Shown: positions 30,871-38,936 of the stretch, piece after piece | Numbering within the stretch: position 1 is the stretch's first letter | How the letters are laid out: each line of letters opens with the position of its first letter | DNA from: an uncultured Prevotella sp. | GTDB lineage: Bacteria > Bacteroidota > Bacteroidia > Bacteroidales > Bacteroidaceae | Assembly: GCA_937889855.1 (NCBI GenBank) | Contig: CALBYK010000319.1 | Location: forward strand, 66,064 to 130,063 | DNA: 64,000 nt | Direction: 5' to 3' | Notes under the pieces: model-generated | Told to the model about the DNA's origin: nothing | The model's input: the letters and a program-made list of their open reading frames with translations, nothing else | Databases searched by the model: none | Program-made: the position numbers and the translations under genes

Positions 30871-30899
30871 AAAGGCCAGCGGGTTTCCGTTGGCCTTTT
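30871..30899 (+). terminator. Rho-independent terminator
   Basis: AAGGCCAGCGG and CCGTTGGCCTT, then TTTT. Confidence 0.8.
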
Positions 30900-30950
30900 C
30901 TGTGCGGCTGTGATATGCTATGCTTAGGCAAATCAAGAGAGAGAGGTCAT

Positions 30951-31085
30951 ATGGAAAAGTTCGTGATTTACGATGGCTCCGTCTGGGCGGTCGAGCGCGA
31001 GGACGCGAACGACTACATTGTGATTGTCAATGTTGACACCGACGAGCGCGATTACGTGGCAATCGAGAATGTGCGGCCATACTAA
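30951..31085 (+). CDS. Small 44-residue protein
   Basis: ATG at 30951 after AAGAGAGAGAGG. All-beta-looking, acidic (FVIYDGSVWAVERED, YIVIVNVDTDERDYV). A -10-like TATGCT is near 30915. Below the usual gene-calling length but with good start signals. Confidence 0.55.
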   Translation: MEKFVIYDGSVWAVEREDANDYIVIVNVDTDERDYVAIENVRPY

Positions 31086-31179
31086 CATGACAAAAAGTTA
31101 GGTTAAACGGTTAACTAAAGTTATGCCAAAACTTCCCGCTTTGGGCAACACCTACAATATGTGGTGGTGAATTTGAATA

Positions 31180-31470
31180 TCAACCACAAGATGTTGTGGC
31201 CTTGCCTCGTTGATCGATTTTGCGACCGAGTGGCGCTGCATACACTTGCCGCAAGAAGTCATATATCTTGTTGGTGGTGTCGCACGCGGTCTTGAAGTTC
31301 TTGTACAGCGGGACAAACGGAAGAACCTCGTTCGCGTAATGAGAGTACATCTCCGCAATCTCGTCGTTGACTTCTCGCGTGCAACCTTCTAGTGAGTCTT
31401 CTGGTATGAACCTGCGGGCTATGCCGCAGTCGATGTTGTCGCAGTCCTTGCATCTTAGCGTTATGTACAA
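31180..31470 (-). CDS. Small cysteine-rich protein
   Basis: 96 residues from TTG at 31470 (GAAGGG upstream). N-terminal CKDCDNIDCGIARR could bind a metal ion with the Cys at 30 (EGCTREV). The rest is helical, with a basic C-terminus. It diverges from the kinase-like gene at 31546. Function unknown. Confidence 0.5.
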   Translation of the reverse strand: MYITLRCKDCDNIDCGIARRFIPEDSLEGCTREVNDEIAEMYSHYANEVLPFVPLYKNFKTACDTTNKIYDFLRQVYAAPLGRKIDQRGKATTSCG

Positions 31471-31545
31471 TTTTTACCCTTCTCTTTTGGCGGACGCAGT
31501 GGTATATTATCTATTGTTCCCAGAAGAGAGTAAGAGGAGCGCTGT

Positions 31546-32298
31546 ATGTCATATGATTTTCTGAACGAGGATTTGTCGCGTATCGCAGATTTTGTGCGTG
31601 GCATGTTTGACGATTTTGATGATGAGGATGGATTTCTTCTTGGCGAGATGATGTGGCTTGACAGCGACTTTGACCCGCACGAGGACTTTGACGTTGTCAA
31701 TAAGATAAAGGACATGGTGCCATACGTTGACGATGTTGAGCTTGGCTGCTCGAAGATTACGATTGTCCTAAATAGGCTGGCAGACTTCGAGGTAAACGGC
31801 ATTACTGACTACGTTATTAAGATGCCCTTTAGGGGGAGGATTGTCGGTAATACCAAAATCCAGTACACGCAAGCAACCTCAAGCTGGGAGAAGGACGGCT
31901 GGGACTATTGCAAATTCGAGGAGCACGTGTACAAGGAGGCGTGTGCACAAGATATCGAATGCTTGTTCTGCGGAACAAGGTATCTTTGCGATATCCAGGG
32001 AGAGCCTGTTTATGTCTCGCAGCGTTGCACACCTTACGATTCAGAGGACGATGATAGCTACTATTGTAGCGCGTCTGATGATACAAAGAACTTTGTGAAT
32101 GGCAGCAAGGACAAGATAAGCAGCGTCGAGATGGGGAATGATGTCGCGGCAAAGTTCTATGACTATTGGGGCGAGAGTGTCACGATTGGGCTTATTGACT
32201 TTCTCGACGAGCATGGCGTGAACGATTGCCACAGCGGCAACATTGGTTATTGGAATAAGGGCGTGTGCATCTTTGACTACTCGGGGTTCAACTGCTAG
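31546..32298 (+). CDS. Putative protein-kinase-fold protein
   Basis: 250 residues, ATG at 31546 after AAGAGGAGC. The C-terminal end NDCHSGNIGYWNKGVCIFDYSGF has the H-x-G-N catalytic-loop and D-[YF]-x-G metal-loop spacing of kinase-fold phosphotransferases. Upstream, YVIKMPF (about 87-93) can be the beta-3 Lys strand, EEHVYKEA the helix-C Glu, and PVYVSQRC the hinge. The N-terminal 60 residues are very acidic. The DxH of the loop is changed (D-C-H), so activity is uncertain. Comparable phage kinase-like proteins modify host factors. This assignment is from motif order only. Confidence 0.5.
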   Translation: MSYDFLNEDLSRIADFVRGMFDDFDDEDGFLLGEMMWLDSDFDPHEDFDVVNKIKDMVPYVDDVELGCSKITIVLNRLADFEVNGITDYVIKMPFRGRIVGNTKIQYTQATSSWEKDGWDYCKFEEHVYKEACAQDIECLFCGTRYLCDIQGEPVYVSQRCTPYDSEDDDSYYCSASDDTKNFVNGSKDKISSVEMGNDVAAKFYDYWGESVTIGLIDFLDEHGVNDCHSGNIGYWNKGVCIFDYSGFNC

Positions 32299-32340
32299 TA
32301 TGTAAGACGCAATGAGAGTCAAGAGGAAAGGTGTATTCGT

Positions 32341-32679
32341 ATGAGCGTTCTTGATGACAGGCGTTACATCGCGGAGAAGCTTGCTGATGTTCCAAGCTGT
32401 TGTCTTCGTGATTCTGATTGGTTCGACACTCTTGCGGCGATTGTCGGTGTGAAGGTTCGCTCTTGCCGCACGTCCGAGGATGTTGAGGACTATCGCCGCG
32501 AGGTGTTTGATACGCTTTCTGACCTTATTATGCCGCTCGACACGGTTTGGGCGGCGGTTCGTGGTGACATTGACGTAATCGCCGCCTACGCAGACAAGGA
32601 CGATTGTGTAAGTGAGATTAAGACCGCTGAGAACGACGGCGAGATTGGTTATCGCACTGCCGCTTTTTCGCTTTGGTAA
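32341..32679 (+). CDS. Unrecognised 112-residue protein
   Basis: ATG at 32341 after CAAGAGGAAAGG. Helical, acidic, with a Cys pair (PSCCLRDSDW). One of a run of one-gene transcription units with AGAGGAAAGG leaders. Terminator follows. Confidence 0.55.
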   Translation: MSVLDDRRYIAEKLADVPSCCLRDSDWFDTLAAIVGVKVRSCRTSEDVEDYRREVFDTLSDLIMPLDTVWAAVRGDIDVIAAYADKDDCVSEIKTAENDGEIGYRTAAFSLW

Positions 32680-32683
32680 TATC

Positions 32684-32720
32684 TATGGAGACTGGATGAT
32701 TTTCTGGTCTCCATTTTTAT
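32684..32720 (+). terminator. Rho-independent terminator
   Basis: ATGGAGAC and GTCTCCAT, then five T. Confidence 0.8.
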
Positions 32721-32803
32721 TATGAGCGAATTGCACTTGTCTTTTGCGGCCTATGGGGTTATAGTAGGTATTAGCAACTGAGAGAGCAAGCAAGGAGAAC
32801 GAC

Positions 32804-33127
32804 ATGCTTAACGTTTGCAACTATAGCCGAATCGAGTTCCCGATGTACAGGGGGGCCGAGGATGTGGCGCAGGCGGTCATTAGCTATCTTAAAAAGGACG
32901 GATTCATGCCGGCATGCCGCATAAAGGAGGATTTGCAGTATCTTTCCAGCGCTTCCGCTCGTTTTTTTGACCTCGGAAACCATATGTCGCTTTCTCTCGA
33001 TACTTTCTTTGAGGATTCTCTTCACTACGCGGTCTTTGACTATTGGGCTGGCGACTATGTTGTGGACGGAATGTTTGACATTGACGAGCTTGAGAACATG
33101 CACCTTATCCGCGAAGGCCGCAATTAG
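32804..33127 (+). CDS. Unrecognised 107-residue protein
   Basis: ATG at 32804 after GCAAGGAGAACG. Alpha/beta, with RFFDLGNHMSLSLDTFFEDS and AVFDYWAGDYV in the second half. That part lines up loosely with the next protein (RRFDLDDGCTLYMTVYGN, GIYDSKMMG), suggesting a tandem duplication. Confidence 0.55.
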   Translation: MLNVCNYSRIEFPMYRGAEDVAQAVISYLKKDGFMPACRIKEDLQYLSSASARFFDLGNHMSLSLDTFFEDSLHYAVFDYWAGDYVVDGMFDIDELENMHLIREGRN

Positions 33128-33203
33128 AGCTGTTCTTTTCTATTGGGACATGGTAGCATAGATTCACAAGCAAAGACGGCACGACAAAAGAAGGAGCACC
33201 ATA

Positions 33204-33497
33204 ATGGTCAAGCTTTTTGGTAACGGCAGCGTCAAGTTCATTCCCGGCACCTCTGCCATTGACATCGCGAATTTCATTATCGAGAAGAGCGGTTTTAACA
33301 CAGAGGGCGTTGTCGAGGGCAAGCGATGCTTCACAAGCAACCTTATGCGCAGGTTTGATCTTGACGATGGTTGCACACTCTATATGACTGTATATGGCAA
33401 CATCCTCGATTGGGGCATCTATGACAGTAAGATGATGGGCGTGTTTAGCGGAAAGACTACTTCTGATGAGCTTTCGAAGGCTGGACTTTGTGCGTAA
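33204..33497 (+). CDS. Unrecognised 97-residue protein
   Basis: ATG at 33204 with AGAAGGAGCACC. Alpha then beta pattern (AIDIANFIIEKSGF, TLYMTVYGNILDWGIYD). Possible paralogue of the preceding gene. No motif. Confidence 0.55.
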   Translation: MVKLFGNGSVKFIPGTSAIDIANFIIEKSGFNTEGVVEGKRCFTSNLMRRFDLDDGCTLYMTVYGNILDWGIYDSKMMGVFSGKTTSDELSKAGLCA

Positions 33498-33581
33498 GAG
33501 TTCAAGATGATTGTTGGACTTTCGCCTATCGGTCGGCTATACTTGAGATAGCGTAAGGGGCGCAAGGAAAGGAAGACACAT

Positions 33582-33941
33582 ATGCGCGGTTACAAGTTCG
33601 AGTTTGACGAGAAGGCATTCGGCATTCTTATCGACAAGTTTGGGTTTAGCAAGCTTCGTGAGCTTACTGTGAAGTGTTCGGCGATGCATGTTGTAAAGTT
33701 CTATGAGATGGCCGGCGTGATTGACGAGGATACGATCGACTTCCCGAATCTTGTAAAGTGCAATGGCAAGACATACGCCTTCGCTATCGGTGATTCAGCT
33801 AACGATTCTGGGGACGTTATGGAAGTTGACTATTCGGCTTTTGGCTTTGGCCGTTGGTACCCAGATGAGGAGCTTACGTTTGAGAACGTGGCCGATATGC
33901 TCGTATGGGAGCTTGACAATTATCGCCGTAAGGTTCTATAA
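33582..33941 (+). CDS. Unrecognised 119-residue protein
   Basis: ATG at 33582 after GGAAAGGAAG. Begins MRGYKFEFDEKAFGILID; acidic with Phe/Tyr-rich strands and a helical end. Function unknown; one of the small early-type genes. Confidence 0.55.
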   Translation: MRGYKFEFDEKAFGILIDKFGFSKLRELTVKCSAMHVVKFYEMAGVIDEDTIDFPNLVKCNGKTYAFAIGDSANDSGDVMEVDYSAFGFGRWYPDEELTFENVADMLVWELDNYRRKVL

Positions 33942-33983
33942 TAGAGCTGTGTGATGGTTTCCCAAAAGACGAGGAGAATTGTT

Positions 33984-34229
33984 ATGCGTAACATCATCGC
34001 CAAGTACACGATTGAAGACCATATTCGAGATGAGATTGATACAATCACTGTCTTTGAGGAGAAGTATGTTCTTGGTTATCTGTACACGGTGAATGTTGAG
34101 AACAATAATTCGTTTCACTCGTTTGAGTTTGACGATATGACTAAGGCTCTTTGTTTTGCAAATGAGAACGTTGTTGGTGTCCCTCCAACCAACGGGGGCG
34201 TTCCAGCGTTTGACGATTATGAAAGGTAA
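33984..34229 (+). CDS. Unrecognised 81-residue protein
   Basis: ATG at 33984 after ACGAGGAGAATTG; the frame upstream lacks a start signal. Acidic, with long strands (TITVFEEKYVLGYLYTVNVEN). Followed 9 nt later by the next gene. Confidence 0.55.
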   Translation: MRNIIAKYTIEDHIRDEIDTITVFEEKYVLGYLYTVNVENNNSFHSFEFDDMTKALCFANENVVGVPPTNGGVPAFDDYER

Positions 34230-34238
34230 AGGTACGCA

Positions 34239-34487
34239 ATGAGTGACTACTCACAGCCTCTTTTCTTTGAGCAATTCACAGAGACTGAGCGCAAGGCTTA
34301 CGTTGTATCCGCGGCCGGCGGATGCTACGAGGATGCATACGAGCATCCGCTAATGGTGTTTCTCGACAAGCGGAAGGCGCTTGAAGCTGCGAAGAAATAT
34401 ATTGACGAGGGGCACGAAGACATGTGTGGCATGTCTGATGATGCGACTGAGACCGCATACGTATATGAAGTTGAGTTTTACGGCTAA
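34239..34487 (+). CDS. Unrecognised 82-residue protein
   Basis: ATG at 34239, preceded by AAAGGTACGC. Contains KAYVVSAAGGCYEDAYEHPL, FLDKRKALEAAKKYIDEG and ends ETAYVYEVEFYG, a beta-alpha-beta pattern of small phage proteins. Confidence 0.55.
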   Translation: MSDYSQPLFFEQFTETERKAYVVSAAGGCYEDAYEHPLMVFLDKRKALEAAKKYIDEGHEDMCGMSDDATETAYVYEVEFYG

Positions 34488-34565
34488 GGAGACGTGCATT
34501 TTGATTTTCTTTTTCTTTCTTTGTACGGTTTTCGTTCTTGGCGCGTTCAATTAAATGGAGGGACG

Positions 34566-34691
34566 TTGATTAATTGGATTCTTGCGGCAACGATTGTGCT
34601 TCTTGCGGTAGTTATCGTTCTATTTGCTGTTTTATTTGTGCTTTCGCGTGATAAAAGCAAGCGGAAGCGCTTTTGTTGGTACGCGTTGTGA
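34566..34691 (+). CDS. Small single-pass membrane protein
   Basis: 41 residues from TTG at 34566, 4 nt after GGAGG (the frame is open back to a GTG at 34494, which also has AAGGAGAC close by). One hydrophobic segment (ILAATIVLLAVVIVLFAVLF) and a basic C-terminal tail (SRDKSKRKR). Could be a holin-like or superinfection-type membrane protein; no direct evidence. Confidence 0.5.
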   Translation: MINWILAATIVLLAVVIVLFAVLFVLSRDKSKRKRFCWYAL

Positions 34692-34739
34692 GTCTGATAA
34701 TGTAATTAACTCTACTGTGAAGATTATGGAGCGGATGAC

Positions 34740-34811
34740 TTGACTTCTTTGTATGCTATTCTTGCTTACTTTGTCGGATTTATTCTCGCGGTTATCCTCA
34801 CAAGACGATAG
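34740..34811 (+). CDS. Tiny membrane peptide
   Basis: 23 codons from TTG at 34740, 8 nt after GGAG. LYAILAYFVGFILAVIL is hydrophobic and the end is TRR. Directly followed by a terminator. Real or a fortuitous frame; support is the start signal plus the membrane pattern. Confidence 0.35.
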   Translation: MTSLYAILAYFVGFILAVILTRR

Positions 34812-34821
34812 AATTTTATTG

Positions 34822-34851
34822 GGCTACACTGCATTTTGTGTAGCCTTTTTT
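34822..34851 (+). terminator. Rho-independent terminator
   Basis: GGCTACAC and GTGTAGCC, then six T. Confidence 0.9.
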
Positions 34852-34953
34852 GTTTTGTGGACATTTTATGGAAATTCCAGCTCGGCTGTTGACGCTTTTG
34901 GCGTTATGGTATACTCTCTTGAGAGAGTGATGAGACTAGCGATTGGAGTAGGT

Positions 34954-35166
34954 ATGACTTCGGCAGAGTTTATCAACAAGTGTGATTTGATTGGTGGTAT
35001 TGACGCGATGTTTAAGAGTGGGGATTTTTCTCCTTATGACATTGATATTAAAAACGATAAGGACCGTATGCTTTTTAACATTGTTGACTACGTGTTTGAT
35101 ATTTTTACGGTGGCGCAAGATGCCTTTGACGAGTACTATGATTTTGTGGAGAATGGAGATATCTAA
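34954..35166 (+). CDS. Unrecognised 70-residue acidic protein
   Basis: ATG at 34954 after TTGGAGTAGG; the longer frame from 34753 crosses a terminator and a TTGACG/TATACT promoter and is rejected. Helical and acidic (FNIVDYVFDIFTVAQDAFDEYYDF). Its stop overlaps the next ATG (TAATG). Confidence 0.55.
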   Translation: MTSAEFINKCDLIGGIDAMFKSGDFSPYDIDIKNDKDRMLFNIVDYVFDIFTVAQDAFDEYYDFVENGDI

Positions 35167-35381
35167 TGTTTGATTTTGACCCGTTTGAGGTCGGCAACCC
35201 TGAGACTCTTGGGTATGCAGAAGAAGAGCTCTATGACGAGCTTTCTTCACTTGCGGCCTATTCTCACGTTGGCGTTGTGAGCGCAAATGATGTTGCTGAC
35301 GTGCTCGAGCGTTATTGCGCGTCTTATGACATGTTGCCGCAGTATCTTCGCGCTGAAATTGACAATATCGAGGTCTGTTAA
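35166..35381 (+). CDS. Unrecognised 71-residue acidic protein
   Basis: ATG at 35166, coupled to the preceding gene. Helical (EEELYDELSSLAAYSHV, DVADVLERYCASYD). Function unknown. Confidence 0.55.
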   Translation: MFDFDPFEVGNPETLGYAEEELYDELSSLAAYSHVGVVSANDVADVLERYCASYDMLPQYLRAEIDNIEVC

Positions 35382-35395
35382 GAGGAGGTGATAGT

Positions 35396-36208
35396 TTGAA
35401 GTTTGATATCGCTATTCCGTTTAAGATGAACTATGAGCTTAATGATAAAGCTCAAGAGTTTAACATTTATTTCGACCCCGATAAGAACAACTTTAACACG
35501 TTAATTGAGTTCATCCAAGAGTACAAGGACAAGCGTATTGACATTGAGTATCGCAATGGCATTGATGTAAAGACGGCTTCTGCACTTGCAAAGGTCGGAG
35601 ACAACGTTGCGTTTCGGCTTCATGGCGAGGATGTTTTAAAGACAGATGCGCTAAAGAGTCGCGGATGTAAGTTCTTCTTTGATTCTACGGTGGCTGTCAC
35701 AAACTGGATTACACTAAAGCGATTCGTTGAAACGGTTGGGGTTACAGATGTATATGTGGCCGATGATCTTGTATATGAGCTTGACAACGTTCGTGATTAT
35801 TGCACGAAGAATGGCGTTTCGATGAGATGCGTAATCAATCGCGTTCCTATCACAGAAAAGCTAAAGCAGGGGAGCTACATTGCGCCGATGTATCGACCGC
35901 AGGACGTGCCTTTTTTGGAGACAGTCTATGATGTGGCTGAGTTTGATTGCGGCACGCCTTGCGACTTCAAAAAGCTTTCTGTTATGTACCGTGTCTACAT
36001 TGAAAAGAAAAATTGGTACGGGCAGCTTGGAGAACTCAATCCAGACTTTGATGGGGTAGACGTTCCGTGCCCAGACATTATGGATGGGCTGGCCGAGAAG
36101 CGCTCAAAGTGCGCTCTAAGATGCCTTCGAGGTGGTTCTTGCCGCACGTGCAAGCTAGTGATGGATACGGCTCGCTCGCTTCGGGATATCGGCGGACGGT
36201 TCGCGTAA
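35396..36208 (+). CDS. Unrecognised 270-residue protein with cysteine-rich C-terminus
   Basis: TTG start at 35396 after AGAGGAGGTGATAG. The chain alternates strands and helices like a TIM barrel (VKTASALAKVGDNVAF, VTDVYVADDLVYELDNVRDY, GVSMRCVINRV). It ends with a cysteine cluster CALRCLRGGSCRTC (about 243-256), which may bind metal or an iron-sulfur cluster. Resemblance to U32-type peptidase/hydroxylase barrels is only a general impression. Last gene before the regulated secreted-enzyme unit. Confidence 0.45.
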   Translation: MKFDIAIPFKMNYELNDKAQEFNIYFDPDKNNFNTLIEFIQEYKDKRIDIEYRNGIDVKTASALAKVGDNVAFRLHGEDVLKTDALKSRGCKFFFDSTVAVTNWITLKRFVETVGVTDVYVADDLVYELDNVRDYCTKNGVSMRCVINRVPITEKLKQGSYIAPMYRPQDVPFLETVYDVAEFDCGTPCDFKKLSVMYRVYIEKKNWYGQLGELNPDFDGVDVPCPDIMDGLAEKRSKCALRCLRGGSCRTCKLVMDTARSLRDIGGRFA

Positions 36209-36231
36209 CCCTGCAAATGGTCAAAATTGCA

Positions 36232-36308
36232 TAAAATATACCTCCCAAAAAACATAAAGTAGTATGTGTGCCGCTTTTCATGGGCTGTTTTATGTTTACT
36301 AGGGAGGT
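36232..36308 (+). promoter_or_regulatory. Leader hairpin that hides the ribosome-binding site
   Basis: TACCTCCC at about 36239-36246 pairs with GGGAGGTA at about 36302-36309, and inside it AAACATAAA (36250-36258) pairs with TTTATGTTT (36289-36297). The anti-Shine-Dalgarno arm thus covers the GGGAGG of the next gene. The loop of about 30 nt has a GCC/GGC mini-stem. Riboswitch, thermosensor or protein-controlled switch cannot be told apart. Confidence 0.6.
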
Positions 36309-36321
36309 ATTTTTATACCAA

Positions 36322-36993
36322 ATGAGAAAGACAACACAAACAGCGATAATTGTGATAGCGCTTGCTTTGTCTTTTGCCCCAAGGTTGGCTTTTGCACAGA
36401 CTTTACAACAAGCCCTTGGCACACAATGGGGAGACGAAACTGTAGATACAAAGTCGTGCGACATTGCCGAGTTGAACTTCGATGAGTTCCAAGAGAGAAC
36501 AGACGAATATGTAGATAGTCTTTTTGAAGAAGCTACCAAACTCGCAAATGAAGCCAAAAGGGCAAGAGATGATGAAATACAAAGACAACTTGCAAGAGAG
36601 CGTGCCTATGCGCTTGGAGAGCAGATAGCGGAGTCAAGTGAGTTCGTGGCTTCTCCTGGTAATGGTTGGTGCGCAAAATACGTGTCTTTATGCTATCAAG
36701 CGGCGGGTTACGCCTATCCAGGCGGAAATGCTTGCGACTTGTACTGGAAGTACTGCACATCGTCTGACGTTCGTGATATGATGCCAGGAATGGTGATTGC
36801 CGTCCCAACGCATACGCGAACGTATCTTGGCGGCATATATGGCCATTGTGGTATATTAGTCAAGCGCGGTGAGCAGTTCTTCGTGCGGCAAAATGTCGGT
36901 GTGATAAATGAGGTTCCAGTGACAGAGTGGATTTCGACCTATGGCACGACAGTAGAGCCAAAATGGGGTTTTGCCGCAGACATTTCTTTTTAG
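36322..36993 (+). CDS. Secreted CHAP/NlpC-P60-like cell-wall hydrolase
   Basis: 223 residues from ATG at 36322. A signal peptide (basic MRKTTQ, hydrophobic AIIVIALALSFAP, then AFAQ) is followed by a charged helical spacer (about 50-110) and a catalytic domain with GNGWCAKYVSLCYQAAGY (Cys nucleophile) and GIYGHCGILV (His), the order found in CHAP and NlpC/P60 peptidases. Acts outside the membrane on peptidoglycan. Could be an endolysin exported by the host machinery, or an exclusion enzyme. The GGGAGG lies 14 nt upstream of the ATG, longer than usual, and is inside the hairpin at 36232-36308. Followed by another exported protein. Confidence 0.7.
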   Translation: MRKTTQTAIIVIALALSFAPRLAFAQTLQQALGTQWGDETVDTKSCDIAELNFDEFQERTDEYVDSLFEEATKLANEAKRARDDEIQRQLARERAYALGEQIAESSEFVASPGNGWCAKYVSLCYQAAGYAYPGGNACDLYWKYCTSSDVRDMMPGMVIAVPTHTRTYLGGIYGHCGILVKRGEQFFVRQNVGVINEVPVTEWISTYGTTVEPKWGFAADISF

Positions 36994-37005
36994 GAGGATG
37001 ATTAT

Positions 37006-37746
37006 ATTAGTACTAAAAAAGGTTGTTGTTCCGTAATCGTATTGGCAATCGTGTTCCTTGTGATTGTATTGAGCATTCAAGTAACGTTTGCGTCGACAAA
37101 AGCAAACGGACTTGCTCTTAACCCTACTAGCCGCATGAAGGCGTTTAACATGACGCTTGATGGCAGGGAGTTTATGCAAGAAGGCTACGCGAGCTACGAC
37201 GATTGGAAAGAGCAGCTTGACGCAGCTCTTGACAACGCGCGCTCAATCAAAAGCGAAATTGATAACATTAGCTCGTTTGTATCTGATGAGGACGCGAGCG
37301 TTCTTGACGCAACAGACATTGACTCTATTGGAAAGATTGAGGATGCAAACAACGCTGTTGGCACGCTAACGCAGATTAGAGACCGCGCAAACGAGGAAAA
37401 GACAAAGGCGGAAGAAGCGGCAAAGAGCGCAACATCAAATTCCGTCTCTACTTCTTCTAGTGGCGTCTATTATTCTGGCGATGGTTCTGGACTTACGCGC
37501 CAGAGTGGCGTAAACTACTATGGCGGCAGACGTGAGACCTACTATTCTTCAAATGTCCTCTATCATTATCGTACTAACGAGTGGACTGTTGATAGCGAGG
37601 GGTTCTACCGTACAAGTGATGGATGCTATGTAGTCGCGTCAAGCGATTTGCCGCAAGGTTCCACGTTCCAAGGCTCGAAGGGCACGTGCAAGGTTCTCGA
37701 TAGTGGTTGCGCGGCTGGTACAACGGATTACTATACCTCTTGGTGA
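37006..37746 (+). CDS. Exported coiled-coil surface protein with ATT start
   Basis: 246 residues if started at ATT 37006, which is 7-8 nt after AGGAGGA; the first TTG (37042) lies inside the hydrophobic core and has no signal. With ATT the N-terminus is STKKGCCSVIVLAIVFLVIV, a normal signal anchor. Then a helical region (about 60-150, EEKTKAEEAAKSATS), a Ser/Tyr-rich linker, and a compact C-terminal domain (EWTVDSEGFYRTSDGCYVV..CAAGTTDYYTSW) with three Cys. Probably attached to or released from the cell surface, possibly acting with the upstream hydrolase. Function unknown. Confidence 0.55.
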   Translation: MSTKKGCCSVIVLAIVFLVIVLSIQVTFASTKANGLALNPTSRMKAFNMTLDGREFMQEGYASYDDWKEQLDAALDNARSIKSEIDNISSFVSDEDASVLDATDIDSIGKIEDANNAVGTLTQIRDRANEEKTKAEEAAKSATSNSVSTSSSGVYYSGDGSGLTRQSGVNYYGGRRETYYSSNVLYHYRTNEWTVDSEGFYRTSDGCYVVASSDLPQGSTFQGSKGTCKVLDSGCAAGTTDYYTSW

Positions 37747-37802
37747 TAATTTTTCTAAAACTGGGTATAATGACAGATGTACAATATGTCCAAGTTTGGT
37801 GG

Positions 37803-37832
37803 TTGACTTTGCCCGTTAGCATATGGTATGCT
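37803..37832 (+). promoter_or_regulatory. Promoter of the 37871 gene
   Basis: TTGACT (37803-37808) and TATGCT (37827-37832), 18-nt spacer; CCCAAGAGAAAG follows. Confidence 0.7.
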
Positions 37833-37870
37833 TGTTAAGCAAGTTGACCCAAGAGAAAGAAGGATTCAGT

Positions 37871-38332
37871 ATGGCTTATGGTATGAAGACTACAGTTACC
37901 TGCGTTGTGAACGATGGTAGGTACGACCTCGGTTTTACGTACAACGATTCAGACGGCAATGCGATTGACAAGCAGCTTAATGGCAATGTCGATAACATCG
38001 CTTCTGATATTACGTCTGCGGCGTTCGACACTTACTTTGACCTCAAGAAGAGCACTAACGTAGAGAAGAAGCCAGAGAAGGTCGCTGAGACTTCTACGCC
38101 AAAGGTTAAGTCCTATGATGATAAGTTCGCGGAGCTTGAGGACGAGAATCGCCGTCTCAACAAGCAGATTGACGACATTCTTGCAGGTCGCAGCGCTCAA
38201 AAGGAGACGCCGCGAGAGAGCAAGCCGCATAGCATCGAAGACTATCGCCGCAACGGCGCTGTTGGCGAGCGTGTGGCCGACGAGCTTCTGTCTGATGAGA
38301 TTCGCCGCCTTATGCGAATTCTTGGCATGTAA
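37871..38332 (+). CDS. Unrecognised 153-residue protein with coiled coil
   Basis: ATG at 37871 after GAAAGAAGGATTC. N-terminal beta-rich half (KTTVTCVVNDGRYDLGFTY), then a short coiled coil (KFAELEDENRRLNKQIDDIL), then a charged tail. Probably an oligomer. No family recognised. Confidence 0.6.
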   Translation: MAYGMKTTVTCVVNDGRYDLGFTYNDSDGNAIDKQLNGNVDNIASDITSAAFDTYFDLKKSTNVEKKPEKVAETSTPKVKSYDDKFAELEDENRRLNKQIDDILAGRSAQKETPRESKPHSIEDYRRNGAVGERVADELLSDEIRRLMRILGM

Positions 38333-38336
38333 TCGT

Positions 38337-38366
38337 TTGACTCTTGGATTGCGTGCATAGTATAAT
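38337..38366 (+). promoter_or_regulatory. Promoter of the 38399 gene with flanking heptamers
   Basis: TTGACT 38337-38342, TATAAT 38361-38366. CTCTTGG at 38341-38347 and CCAAGAG at 38377-38383 form an inverted repeat around the -10 box. Confidence 0.8.
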
Positions 38367-38398
38367 GTACTTGTAACCAAGAGAGAGGAAGAGTTTAG

Positions 38399-38785
38399 AT
38401 GATTGCAGTCGCCATGCAGAACAACACGCCGCGCCCCGTTGATAGTCTTCATGACCTTCTTGAGCTTATTCAGCGCGACTATCAGATTAGCGCTGATGAT
38501 TTCGCAGCCATTATGGAGGACTTCACTGCGCACTACGAGGAATATCCCGAGCTTCGATACATGTATGACTATATCGAGCAGGACGTTTCTCGTGACCGCA
38601 AGAACAATCAGGACGGCATCTATGGCGATGATTACTATGTCGCTTGTGAGCAGCTTGAGAACGCAAAGAACGAGCTTAAGGAGGTTTCTGGGCGTCTTCG
38701 TTCCAACACGCGTAAGGGCAACACTAAGGCAGACATTGCGAACGACATTGACATTATCGTATCTAACATGAACGGAATTCTCTAA
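38399..38785 (+). CDS. Unrecognised 128-residue helical protein
   Basis: ATG at 38399 behind GAGAGGAAGAG. Helical and charged (LHDLLELIQRDYQISADDFAAIM, QLENAKNELKEVSGRL). Function unknown. Confidence 0.6.
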   Translation: MIAVAMQNNTPRPVDSLHDLLELIQRDYQISADDFAAIMEDFTAHYEEYPELRYMYDYIEQDVSRDRKNNQDGIYGDDYYVACEQLENAKNELKEVSGRLRSNTRKGNTKADIANDIDIIVSNMNGIL

Positions 38786-38794
38786 GATTTGCGT

Positions 38795-38890
38795 TTGACT
38801 CTTGGGACGGCGGCATGATATAATGTAGTCGTTCGATGGGGAGGGGAGGTTGAGTTTGGCTTTCCCTTTCATTTTCCTCTCCTCCCCTCG
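38795..38890 (+). promoter_or_regulatory. Promoter followed by a purine/pyrimidine hairpin
   Basis: TTGACT 38795-38800 and TATAAT 38819-38824 (18-nt spacer). About 12 nt after the start, GGGGAGGGGAGG pairs with CCTCTCCTCCCC with a loop of about 27 nt. No gene follows; the hairpin may stop or stabilise the transcript. Confidence 0.65.
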
Positions 38891-38900
38891 CTGCTTCACT

Positions 38901-38930
38901 TGACAACAAAATATTGATTGTGATATAATG
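38901..38930 (+). promoter_or_regulatory. Consensus promoter of the first large RNA
   Basis: TTGACA 38901-38906 and TATAAT 38925-38930 with an 18-nt spacer, both perfect. Confidence 0.85.
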
Positions 38931-38936
38931 GTTTCA

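Noticed and set aside
34753..35166. 137-codon reading of the 34954 gene
   Set aside because: The extension crosses a terminator and a promoter and lacks a start signal; start at 34954 preferred.
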